This document shows positions 20,765 through 26,582 of a DNA stretch of 26,582 nt, piece after piece (positions within the stretch are counted from its first letter, which is position 1; the number at the start of each line of letters is the position of its first letter). The position numbers were made by a program, and so were the translations under genes. Under the pieces are notes generated by a model that searched no databases, was not told the DNA's origin, and worked only from the letters and a program-made list of their open reading frames with translations. This DNA is from Verrucomicrobia bacterium UBA7008 (GTDB lineage Bacteria; Verrucomicrobiota; Kiritimatiellia; RFP12; UBA1067), in the NCBI GenBank assembly GCA_002449695.1, contig DJXI01000008.1, forward strand, positions 1-26,582. Direction: 5' to 3'.

Positions 20765-22747
20765 TCAGACGGGAACGGCGAGGCGGAGGATCATCCAGCG
20801 TCCCTCGTGGGCGAAGGCGAGGCCGATGTTCGCGCGTTTCGCGCGCTCGCGCATGCCGCTCAGGCCGAAATGTCCCGCCTCCGGCCCCAGCGCGTGCGCG
20901 GGATCGAAGGGCTCGCCGTCGTTCGCGACCGACAGCGTGAAGCCGTCCGGCGCGGGATCGCTCGTCACGACGATCGTGCGGCACTTCCCGTGCTTGACCG
21001 CGTTGGTGATCGCCTCGCCGACGATGAAGACGACCTCGGCGAACACCCGCTCCGGCAGATGGTCCGGCAGCCCCCGGAAGCGCGTGCGCATCGTGACGAC
21101 GCCGGACTGCGCGAACTTGCGCGCGAGCTCGGCGAACACCTTCTTCGGCCCCTGCGTGAAAAGCGCGTCGCTGCGCATGTTGAGGATGCGCGCGCGCATC
21201 TCGCTCTTGGCGTGCGCCAGCAGCCCGTCGGCCTCCGCGACCGCCGCGGCGACCTTCTCCGGGACGTTCGGCGTGAACGACACGGCGGCGTTCAGCACCA
21301 TGCGCACGCTCGCGAGCTGCTGCTCCAGCGTGTCGTGGAGGTCGGCCGCCATGCGCTTGCGCTCCGCGGAGAGAAGCGTGCGCGCGCGGGCCTGCGACCG
21401 GGCGCGCAGCAGCACGGCCACGGCGACGGCCAGCGCCGCGGCGAGCGCGACGACGACGGCGGCCCAGACGATCCGGCCGAGGCGCGCGGCGGCGCGGGCG
21501 CGCCAGGCGGCGTCGCGCACCACCGCGACGTCGGCGGCCGACGCCGCGCGGATCGTCCAGCCGCCGATCGCGGGAAGCTGCCCCTGAAGCTCCTCCAGAT
21601 CCTCTTCCAGCTCCAGCACGCCGGTGACGCGGGCGCTCAGCCCCCACGCGATGTCGTCGGGAGAGAGCGCCGCGAGCGGCTCGTCGACGGAGACATCGAC
21701 CTTCACGCCCTCGCATTCGATCACGAGATCGACGCCGCCGCCGCGCGCGACGAGCGAGAGGAGCCGCCCGATGCAGACGACGCGCCGGCCGTCGTAGTTC
21801 AGAAAGTGGCCCGTCCGGTCGTACGGGTAGCCGTCCAGCTCCGTCCAGCCGACGCGCACGGCCTCGGGCAGCGCGGCCGTGCCGACGCGGCGCACCGCGG
21901 CACCCGTGAGCCGCCCGAGCCCCCTTACGCGCGTCGCGAAGCCGACCGCCTCCACCACGTCGCCGGGCGCGGAGAGCGCGTCGGCCGTGTGCACCTTGAG
22001 CGTAGCGTCGCCGTCGCAGAGCCACAGGAAGCGGCCCGGGCACGCGTACGTCACGACGCCCTTCACGCGGCGGAGATGGAGGTCCACCCCGCTCGGCGAA
22101 TACGGCAGGATCGCGTCCAGCGCCGTGAGCGGCCGGGCGAACGGATCGCCGGTCTCGCGGATCACGCGCACGTCGGACGCCGAGACGACACGCAGGAGCA
22201 CGCCGATGAATTCGCCGCGGATGTTGAAGACGCTCATCGCGACGCCCTCCAGCCGCAGCTCCGCGTCGATCAGCGACGCCCAGTCCGTCGCGGCCGCCGG
22301 CACCTCGGCGTCGAACGGCCCGTCCGTCGTCGCGAGCGACAGGCGCATGCAGCCCTTCGTGGAGGACGGCGCCACGGCGGTCAGCACGCCGGCGAGCGCG
22401 ACGCGCGCGTTGTCGCCGACGCCCCAGTCGAGATCCCGCAGACGCACCTCGGGCGCGGGCGCCAGCGCGCCGTGCGACAGGAGTTCGACCGCGCACGACA
22501 GAAGCCCGGGCGCGAACGACAGCTCGGCCAGCCGGCCGCGGACCGCCACCCGGTCGCCGGGCGCGAGGCGCACGGCGGCGGCGGCGCCGGTTTCGGCGGT
22601 TTCGTCCGCGTCCGGCCCCGAGAACCAGACGGGCCGGCCGTCCGGCTCGGTGGCGACGATGCCGGCGTCCGGATTGTCGCGGGCGACGAACGTGACCTGG
22701 CCCGTCACGCAGCAGAGCGACGCGAGGATCGTGCCGGCGGCCGTCAC
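20765..22747 (-). CDS. NarL/LuxR-type sensor histidine kinase with OB-fold-like sensor region
   Basis: A 660-residue kinase. The N-terminal 420 residues look like several successive small beta-barrel (OB-fold-like) units, each with a V.G.V or V.V.G.L strand pattern (for example near 15-95, 105-210, 225-310 and 315-400). A single membrane segment lies at about 424-447. It is followed by a HisKA_3 dimerisation helix with the phospho-acceptor His471 in ADLHDTLEQQ and a HATPase_c domain with N-box Asn582 (EAITNAVKHG) and GHFGLSGMRERA. This layout is typical of kinases paired with LuxR-type regulators. It starts at a GTG that overlaps the regulator's TGA (GTGA), so translation is coupled. No convincing signal peptide precedes the sensor, although one membrane segment would normally imply an exported sensor. 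It ends 78 bases before the fusion-enzyme start. The signal is unknown; polyamines or glycan fragments are guesses from context. Confidence 0.88.
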   Translation of the reverse strand: MTAAGTILASLCCVTGQVTFVARDNPDAGIVATEPDGRPVWFSGPDADETAETGAAAAVRLAPGDRVAVRGRLAELSFAPGLLSCAVELLSHGALAPAPEVRLRDLDWGVGDNARVALAGVLTAVAPSSTKGCMRLSLATTDGPFDAEVPAAATDWASLIDAELRLEGVAMSVFNIRGEFIGVLLRVVSASDVRVIRETGDPFARPLTALDAILPYSPSGVDLHLRRVKGVVTYACPGRFLWLCDGDATLKVHTADALSAPGDVVEAVGFATRVRGLGRLTGAAVRRVGTAALPEAVRVGWTELDGYPYDRTGHFLNYDGRRVVCIGRLLSLVARGGGVDLVIECEGVKVDVSVDEPLAALSPDDIAWGLSARVTGVLELEEDLEELQGQLPAIGGWTIRAASAADVAVVRDAAWRARAAARLGRIVWAAVVVALAAALAVAVAVLLRARSQARARTLLSAERKRMAADLHDTLEQQLASVRMVLNAAVSFTPNVPEKVAAAVAEADGLLAHAKSEMRARILNMRSDALFTQGPKKVFAELARKFAQSGVVTMRTRFRGLPDHLPERVFAEVVFIVGEAITNAVKHGKCRTIVVTSDPAPDGFTLSVANDGEPFDPAHALGPEAGHFGLSGMRERAKRANIGLAFAHEGRWMILRLAVPV

Positions 22748-23400
22748 GCGATGATGCCCCGGTGGATGCCTTCGGCCACCGCGGCGGCGCGGTCGCTCGC
22801 GTTCAGGTTGGAGAGGATGCTCTTGACGTGCGTCTTGACGGTGTTGAGGCTGAGGCCCACCATGTCGGCGATCTCCTCGTTGGAATAGCCCTTGGCGATG
22901 TAGCGCAGGATCTCGCTTTCGCGCGGCGTCAGGCCGCGCTCCGACGCGCGCGCCTCGTACACGCGGCGCAGCTCGTCCGGCAGGCAGGTCCCGCCCGCCG
23001 CCACGGCGCGGATCGCCGCGAGCAGCTGGTTCGGGTCGCTTTCCTTCAGCAGATACCCTTGCGCGCCCATCGACATCGCGCGGTAGATGTCCTCCTCCGC
23101 GTCGGACGTCGAGAGCATGATCACCTTCGCGGCGGGATTGTCCGCGAGGATCTCGGCGAGCGCCGCGAGGCCGTCCACGCCCGGCATGCGCACGTCGAGC
23201 AGCGTGACGTCGGCGCCGCAGCCGCGCACGAACGCCGCCGCGCCCTCGCCGCCCGCGGCCTCGCCCACGCAGACGACGTCGGGACTGTACGAGATCATGT
23301 ACTTGAAGCCCATGCGCACGACGCTGTGGTCGTCGATGATGCAGACCTTGATCGCCGGTCCGCCGTCCGTGCCGCGTTCCCGTTCCGGATTGAGTGACAT
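22744..23400 (-). CDS. NarL/LuxR-family response regulator
   Basis: A 218-residue two-domain regulator. The receiver domain (about 17-135) shows acidic Asp23/Asp24, phospho-acceptor Asp69 in LLDVRMPG, Ser97 and Lys119 in GYLLKESD. The LuxR-type helix-turn-helix domain (about 152-215) has LTPRESEILRYIAKG and LSLNTVKTHV. It is the cognate partner of the kinase that overlaps its stop codon by four bases. Its own ribosome site, AAGGAGG, is formed by the last codons and TAG stop of potC, with the ATG one base after that stop, so it is translated as part of the transporter operon. It may control the glycan-degradation units downstream; that is inference from position only. Confidence 0.93.
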   Translation of the reverse strand: MSLNPERERGTDGGPAIKVCIIDDHSVVRMGFKYMISYSPDVVCVGEAAGGEGAAAFVRGCGADVTLLDVRMPGVDGLAALAEILADNPAAKVIMLSTSDAEEDIYRAMSMGAQGYLLKESDPNQLLAAIRAVAAGGTCLPDELRRVYEARASERGLTPRESEILRYIAKGYSNEEIADMVGLSLNTVKTHVKSILSNLNASDRAAAVAEGIHRGIIA

Positions 23401-23401
23401 G

Positions 23402-24220
23402 CTACCTCCTTGACACGCGCGGGTGGCCCGCGATGAGCTTCGACAGGCCCACCAGCACGCAGGTGAAAAGCAGCATCAGCGTCGAGAGCGCGAAGACGGC
23501 CGGCAGGTTGCGCGAGTGCTTCGTCATCGAGCTGACGTACGTCGGAAAGGTGTTGGTGCCCGCGCCGTTGACGAACGAGGTGATGACCACGTCGTCGATG
23601 GAGAGCGTGAACGCCAGGAGCCCACCCGCGACGATGCCGGGCAGGAGGATCGGCAGCTCGACGTGGAAGAACGTGAACCACGGCCCCGCGCCGAGATCGT
23701 ACGCGGCCTCCACGATGCGGTCGTCGAAGTCCTGCAGACGCGCGAGGACGGTCATCACCACGTAGGAGACGCAGAACGTGACGTGCGCGATGAGGATCGT
23801 CCAGAAGCCGCAGTCCACCTTGCAGGCGACGAAGAGCATGAGGAGCGAAATGCCGATCAGGATGTCGGGCATGATCAGCGGCGTGTAGACGAGCGCGTGG
23901 TGGATCTGCTGGAGCCGCCCCTTCCAGCGGTGCAGCGCGAGCGCCGCCGTCGTGCCGATGACGCAGGAGACGAGCGTCGCGAGCGCGGCGATGGTGAGCG
24001 ACAGCCAGAAGCTCTGCAGGAGCGCGCGCACCGAGGCGGCGCCGCCGAAGATCTGGCCGTACCATTTGGCCGTGAAGCCCATGAAGCGGCCCGACGAATC
24101 GAAGAACGACATCGACACGCCGTTCGGGATGAAGCCGTAGACGACGACGAGCAGGATCGGAACATAGAGGAACGCCAGGACGAGCGCGAGCACCGCCACC
24201 GAGAAGAACGAGCGCTTCAT
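23402..24220 (-). CDS. potC: Spermidine/putrescine-type ABC transporter permease PotC
   Basis: A 272-residue inner-membrane permease with about six membrane helices, the first at residues 6-28 after MKRS. The conserved cytoplasmic loop that contacts the ATPase is visible (EAAYDLGAGPWFTFFHVELP). It is the second permease half of a PotABC-type importer. The ATG at 24220 overlaps the stop of potB (ATGA), which fixes the start; upstream codons in the open frame are read from inside potB. Its stop codon abuts the response-regulator gene, an unusual partner. Polyamine is the usual substrate of the family, but no binding protein is encoded here to confirm it. Confidence 0.9.
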   Translation of the reverse strand: MKRSFFSVAVLALVLAFLYVPILLVVVYGFIPNGVSMSFFDSSGRFMGFTAKWYGQIFGGAASVRALLQSFWLSLTIAALATLVSCVIGTTAALALHRWKGRLQQIHHALVYTPLIMPDILIGISLLMLFVACKVDCGFWTILIAHVTFCVSYVVMTVLARLQDFDDRIVEAAYDLGAGPWFTFFHVELPILLPGIVAGGLLAFTLSIDDVVITSFVNGAGTNTFPTYVSSMTKHSRNLPAVFALSTLMLLFTCVLVGLSKLIAGHPRVSRR

Positions 24221-25215
24221 GCCGCACCTCCCTGCGTGACCGTGAGCCGCGCCGTCTCGGCCTCGAGCCGCCGGCGGTCGCGCGCGTTCTGCCGCGCCTT
24301 CCACCACATCGCGAGCGCGAGCGGCACGAGCACGGAGACCGCCATCAGCGTCGCGAGCGCCGAGGCGTGCGGGATGTTGCGGTTCTGCATCGCGCGCATG
24401 AAGATCTTGTTGCCGATCAGGATGCAGTTCGTGCCGCCGAGCATCTGCGGGATGACGTAGGAGCCGATCGCCGGGATGAACACCATCAGCACGGCGGAGA
24501 CGATGCCCTGGCGGATGCCGGGCACGAAGATCTTGCGGAACGCGTAGAAGCTCTTCGCGCCGAGGTCGCGCGCCGCCTCCAGAAGCGCGAAGTCGAACTT
24601 CTCGGCGGCCGTGTAGATCGGCATGATCGCGAACGGCAGGAACGAGTAGACCGACACGAGCACGACGGCGGCCTCGGAGTCGAGGATCGTCGAGGACGCG
24701 GGATCGACCGGCGCGCGCGAGGCGAAGCCGACGAAGACGAGCGCGTTCTGGAGGAAGCCGGGCAGCCAGTCGAAGAGCCATTCACGCACCTGGAGGAACG
24801 TGAGGTAGCACGCCTGGAGCCAGCCGTCGGGATGGAGCATCGTCTTCCACGCGAAGACGCGCACGACGAACGACGTCCAGAACGGCAGCATGATCGAGCC
24901 GGCGACGATGGCGCGCCAGCGCTTGTTCATGCGCGCGATCGCGTAGGCGCACGGCAGCGCGAGGACGATGCACCAGACCGTCACCTCGAAGGAGAGGCGC
25001 AGCGTGTTCCAGACGATCGCCGGATAGTCGGGGTCGACGAGCTCGCGCCAGGTCGACAGCGACCAGTCGCCGACGCCGCCGTTCGCGGTGTGGCCGTGGA
25101 ACGTGAACGCGAGGACGATGACGGCGGGGATCGCGAAGAAGAGCAGCAGCCAGAGGAACGACGGCGCGGTGACGAGCCATTCGGTCGGGCGCGAGCGCAG
25201 GGGGTTCTTCGTCAT
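24217..25215 (-). CDS. potB: Spermidine/putrescine-type ABC transporter permease PotB
   Basis: A 332-residue inner-membrane permease with about six hydrophobic helices, the first near residues 13-35. The permease signature loop EAARDLGAKSFYAFRKIFVP is present, followed by IPAIGSYVIPQMLGG, which is typical of PotB. The ATG at 25215 overlaps the TGA of potA by one base (TGATG). An acidic loop of about 25 residues between helices (near RAPVDPASSTILDSE) extends the family pattern slightly. It forms the transmembrane channel with PotC and is powered by PotA. Confidence 0.9.
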   Translation of the reverse strand: MTKNPLRSRPTEWLVTAPSFLWLLLFFAIPAVIVLAFTFHGHTANGGVGDWSLSTWRELVDPDYPAIVWNTLRLSFEVTVWCIVLALPCAYAIARMNKRWRAIVAGSIMLPFWTSFVVRVFAWKTMLHPDGWLQACYLTFLQVREWLFDWLPGFLQNALVFVGFASRAPVDPASSTILDSEAAVVLVSVYSFLPFAIMPIYTAAEKFDFALLEAARDLGAKSFYAFRKIFVPGIRQGIVSAVLMVFIPAIGSYVIPQMLGGTNCILIGNKIFMRAMQNRNIPHASALATLMAVSVLVPLALAMWWKARQNARDRRRLEAETARLTVTQGGAA

Positions 25216-26318
25216 CACTTGGACTCCACCATGTACCCGTCGTCGGGGTGCCACCACATGTAGACCTTGTCGTTCCAGGTGATCGACTCCTGGTCGAGGA
25301 GGAAGCGCGAGTGCGGCTTCAGGATCGCCACGCGCCGGTCGCCGGACGTGATCCAGTACTTCGTGTAGACGCCCTGGTAGACGATCTCCTGGACGGTCGA
25401 GGGGAAGACGTTGATCGTCGCGCCCTTCTCGGGGAGCGGCGGATTGAGCGTGACGCGGATCTTCTCGGGGCGGACCGACAGGTCCACGCGCTGGCCGACG
25501 GCGAGGTTCTTGTCGTTGAACGCGCGGATCGCCGGGAAGCCCTCGCACTGGATCGTGCAGTAGTCGCCCTCGACGGCGACGATCTCGCCGGAGAAGAAGT
25601 TGGTGTCGCCGATGAACGAGGCGACGAAGCGCGAGGCGGGCGCCTCGTAGATCTTCGCGGGGCCGTCCAGCTGCTCGACGTGGCCGCGGTTGATGACGGC
25701 GATGCGGTCGGAGAGCGACATCGCCTCGCCCTGGTCGTGCGTCACGTACATGAAGGTGATGCCGACCTGGTCGTGGATCGTGTCAAGCTCGATCAGCATG
25801 TGCTGGCGTAGCTTCAGGTCGAGCGCGGCGAGCGGCTCGTCGAGGAGCAGCACCTGCGGCCGGTCGACGAGCGCGCGCGCGATGGCGACGCGCTGCTTCT
25901 GGCCGCCCGAGAGCTGGTTCGGGTACTTCCACGCGTGGTCGGTCATCTGGATCATCTCGAGGATGGCGTCGACCTTCTCCTCGATCTCCGCCTTCGGCAT
26001 CTTCGCCAGCTTCAGCGAAAACGCGATGTTGTCCCAGATCGTCATCGTCGGGAAGAGCGCGTAGTTCTGGAAGACGGTGTGCACGCGCCGCTGGTTCGGC
26101 GGCAGGTCGGTGATGTCCTTGCCTTCGAGATAGATGCGTCCGGAGTCGGGGCGTTCGAAGCCGCCGAGCATCCGCAGGAGCGTCGTCTTGCCGCATCCCG
26201 ACGGACCCAGGAGCGAGAAGAACTCGCCCTTGGCGATGGAGAGCGTCACGTCGTCAACCGCCGTGAGCGCGCCGAACCGTTTCGTCACATGATCGAAAAC
26301 GAGGAAGTCGTCTTTCAA
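25215..26318 (-). CDS. potA: Spermidine/putrescine-type ABC transporter ATP-binding protein PotA
   Basis: A 367-residue ATPase if translation starts at the TTG at 26318. Visible motifs, numbered from that start, are Walker A GPSGCGKT (38-45), Q-loop Gln84 in FQNYALFP, signature LSGGQ (136-140), Walker B LLLDEP (157-162) and the switch His194. A C-terminal TOBE-like regulatory domain follows (about 240-367). I prefer TTG because GGGAG lies about ten bases upstream and the length fits the family. The frame is also open to an ATG at 26414, but that start lies upstream of a good promoter (26373-26401) and would add 32 residues with no counterpart in PotA. It is the first gene of the potA-potB-potC-regulator-kinase operon. 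Confidence 0.88.
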   Translation of the reverse strand: MKDDFLVFDHVTKRFGALTAVDDVTLSIAKGEFFSLLGPSGCGKTTLLRMLGGFERPDSGRIYLEGKDITDLPPNQRRVHTVFQNYALFPTMTIWDNIAFSLKLAKMPKAEIEEKVDAILEMIQMTDHAWKYPNQLSGGQKQRVAIARALVDRPQVLLLDEPLAALDLKLRQHMLIELDTIHDQVGITFMYVTHDQGEAMSLSDRIAVINRGHVEQLDGPAKIYEAPASRFVASFIGDTNFFSGEIVAVEGDYCTIQCEGFPAIRAFNDKNLAVGQRVDLSVRPEKIRVTLNPPLPEKGATINVFPSTVQEIVYQGVYTKYWITSGDRRVAILKPHSRFLLDQESITWNDKVYMWWHPDDGYMVESK

Positions 26319-26372
26319 TTTCTTTTTTCTCCCGTGCGTCGCGAAGGATCCAGACCTCGACGACAGGCGCAA

Positions 26373-26401
26373 ATGATATCTTATTTCGTCCCCCGATGCA
26401 A
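26373..26401 (-). promoter_or_regulatory. Likely sigma-70-type promoter of the potA operon
   Basis: On the minus strand, TTGCAT (26396-26401), 17 bases, then TATCAT (26373-26378). An AT-rich stretch (TTGAAAAAACTTGAAATT) lies just upstream and could act as an UP element. The predicted start near 26366 leaves a leader of about 50 bases before the TTG. It lacks the CGGGYGAT repeat seen at the glycan-degradation units. Confidence 0.55.
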
Positions 26402-26446
26402 GCGCGAATTTCAAGTTTTTTCAATGCGGCCGCGCGTCAAAGCGAA

Positions 26447-26475
26447 GAAGCGCGGCCCGGTGAGGGTCGCGCTTC
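26447..26475 (-). terminator. Hairpin terminator-like element after the rRNA trailer
   Basis: GAAGCGCG pairs perfectly with CGCGCTTC, extended by CCC/GGG after one mismatch, around a five-base loop. The sequence following on the minus strand is only moderately T-rich (TTCGCTTTG), so it is a weak classical terminator. Its position separates the 16S transcript from the potA promoter. Confidence 0.55.
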
Positions 26476-26537
26476 CGTCGGTCATGATTCGGTGACATGA
26501 GAAAACAGCAACAATCTGCGCTGAGAGTTTCACCATT

Positions 26538-26561
26538 GGCGTTGGACTTGCGTCCATCGCC
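26538..26561 (-). other. GNRA-capped hairpin in the 16S rRNA trailer
   Basis: On the minus-strand RNA, GGCG-A-UGGAC closes with GUCCA-A-CGCC over a GCAA tetraloop: nine base pairs with one A-A mismatch. The GNRA loop exists only on the minus strand, supporting transcription in that direction as part of the 16S 3' trailer. It may take part in rRNA processing. Confidence 0.5.
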
Positions 26562-26570
26562 TGACTCCTT

Positions 26571-26582
26571 AGAAAGGAGGTG
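26571..26582 (-). rRNA. rrs: 3' end of 16S rRNA (partial)
   Basis: The last bases read on the minus strand are CACCTCCTTTCT followed by AAGGAGT. This is the universal 16S 3' end with the anti-Shine-Dalgarno CCTCC and a common continuation after the mature end. The window stops inside the gene, as assemblies often do at rRNA genes. The alternative is a very strong ribosome site (AAAGGAGGTG) of a plus-strand gene starting beyond the edge; the structured minus-strand trailer favours rRNA. Confidence 0.7.

Noticed and set aside
16737..22496. A continuous minus-strand open frame of 1919 codons suggesting an even larger fusion.
   Set aside because: The upstream 600 codons are Arg/Ala-rich and are the histidine kinase gene read in another frame. 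The signal peptide and promoter place the true start at 20687.
26319..26414. N-terminal extension of potA to the ATG at 26414.
   Set aside because: It would start upstream of the likely -10 box, has no ribosome site, and adds 32 residues unlike PotA.
26493..26570. Possible glycine-type riboswitch because of AACTCTCAG in the minus-strand trailer.
   Set aside because: Only nine bases match. The characteristic aptamer core is absent and no glycine-related gene follows.
1..26582. CRISPR arrays, insertion sequences, integrases, prophage genes or tRNAs.
   Set aside because: No regularly spaced direct repeats, transposase-like frames or tRNA-like cloverleaf sequences were seen. The repeats present are protein-coding solenoid repeats.

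Overview
The window reads as a carbohydrate-degradation and surface-protein locus from a GC-rich Gram-negative member of the PVC group, most likely Kiritimatiellota/Verrucomicrobiota, plausibly from an anaerobic or gut setting. This is inference. It rests on several secreted proteins built from autotransporter-associated beta-strand repeats with LamG-like domains, a histidine kinase whose sensor looks like serial OB folds, multi-enzyme CAZyme fusions and the base composition. No taxonomic search was possible. All genes are on the minus strand, so transcription runs from the right edge to the left.

Right end (about 26582 down to 20765). The last 12 bases match the 3' end of 16S rRNA, including the anti-Shine-Dalgarno sequence. 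A short structured trailer and a terminator-like hairpin follow, with no tRNA or 23S gene. Next is a tightly coupled five-gene operon: potA, potB and potC (spermidine/putrescine-type ABC importer without a binding-protein gene), then a NarL-type response regulator and its histidine kinase. Every junction overlaps by 1-4 bases or abuts.

Centre and left (20687 down to 1). This is a polysaccharide-utilisation-like cluster in four transcription units. Unit 1 is a three-enzyme secreted fusion (esterase, GH97, GH29 fucosidase). Unit 2 is a 1697-residue beta-repeat protein carrying a tyrosine-phosphatase domain, followed by a GH5 enzyme. Unit 3 is two more beta-repeat/LamG proteins and a double-esterase protein. 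Unit 4 is a GH43 enzyme fused to an esterase, cut by the left edge. The three beta-repeat proteins share a LamG-like module and a C-terminal tail of about 70 residues. The enzyme set suggests an acylated, branched plant hemicellulose as substrate, which is inference.

The most striking signal is regulatory. All four units of the cluster start with the same composite element: an inverted repeat ending in CGGGYGAT, exactly 19 bases, then TGGTAWAAT. The repeat would be centred near -43.5, where a class II activator binds, and no -35 consensus is visible. In two of the four units the -10 box lies six bases before the ATG, which predicts leaderless mRNAs. This looks like a dedicated regulon whose regulator is not identified; the adjacent NarL-type system is one candidate.

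I found no CRISPR arrays, insertion sequences, integrases or tRNA genes. Long plus-strand open frames are Arg/Ala-rich shadows of the real genes.
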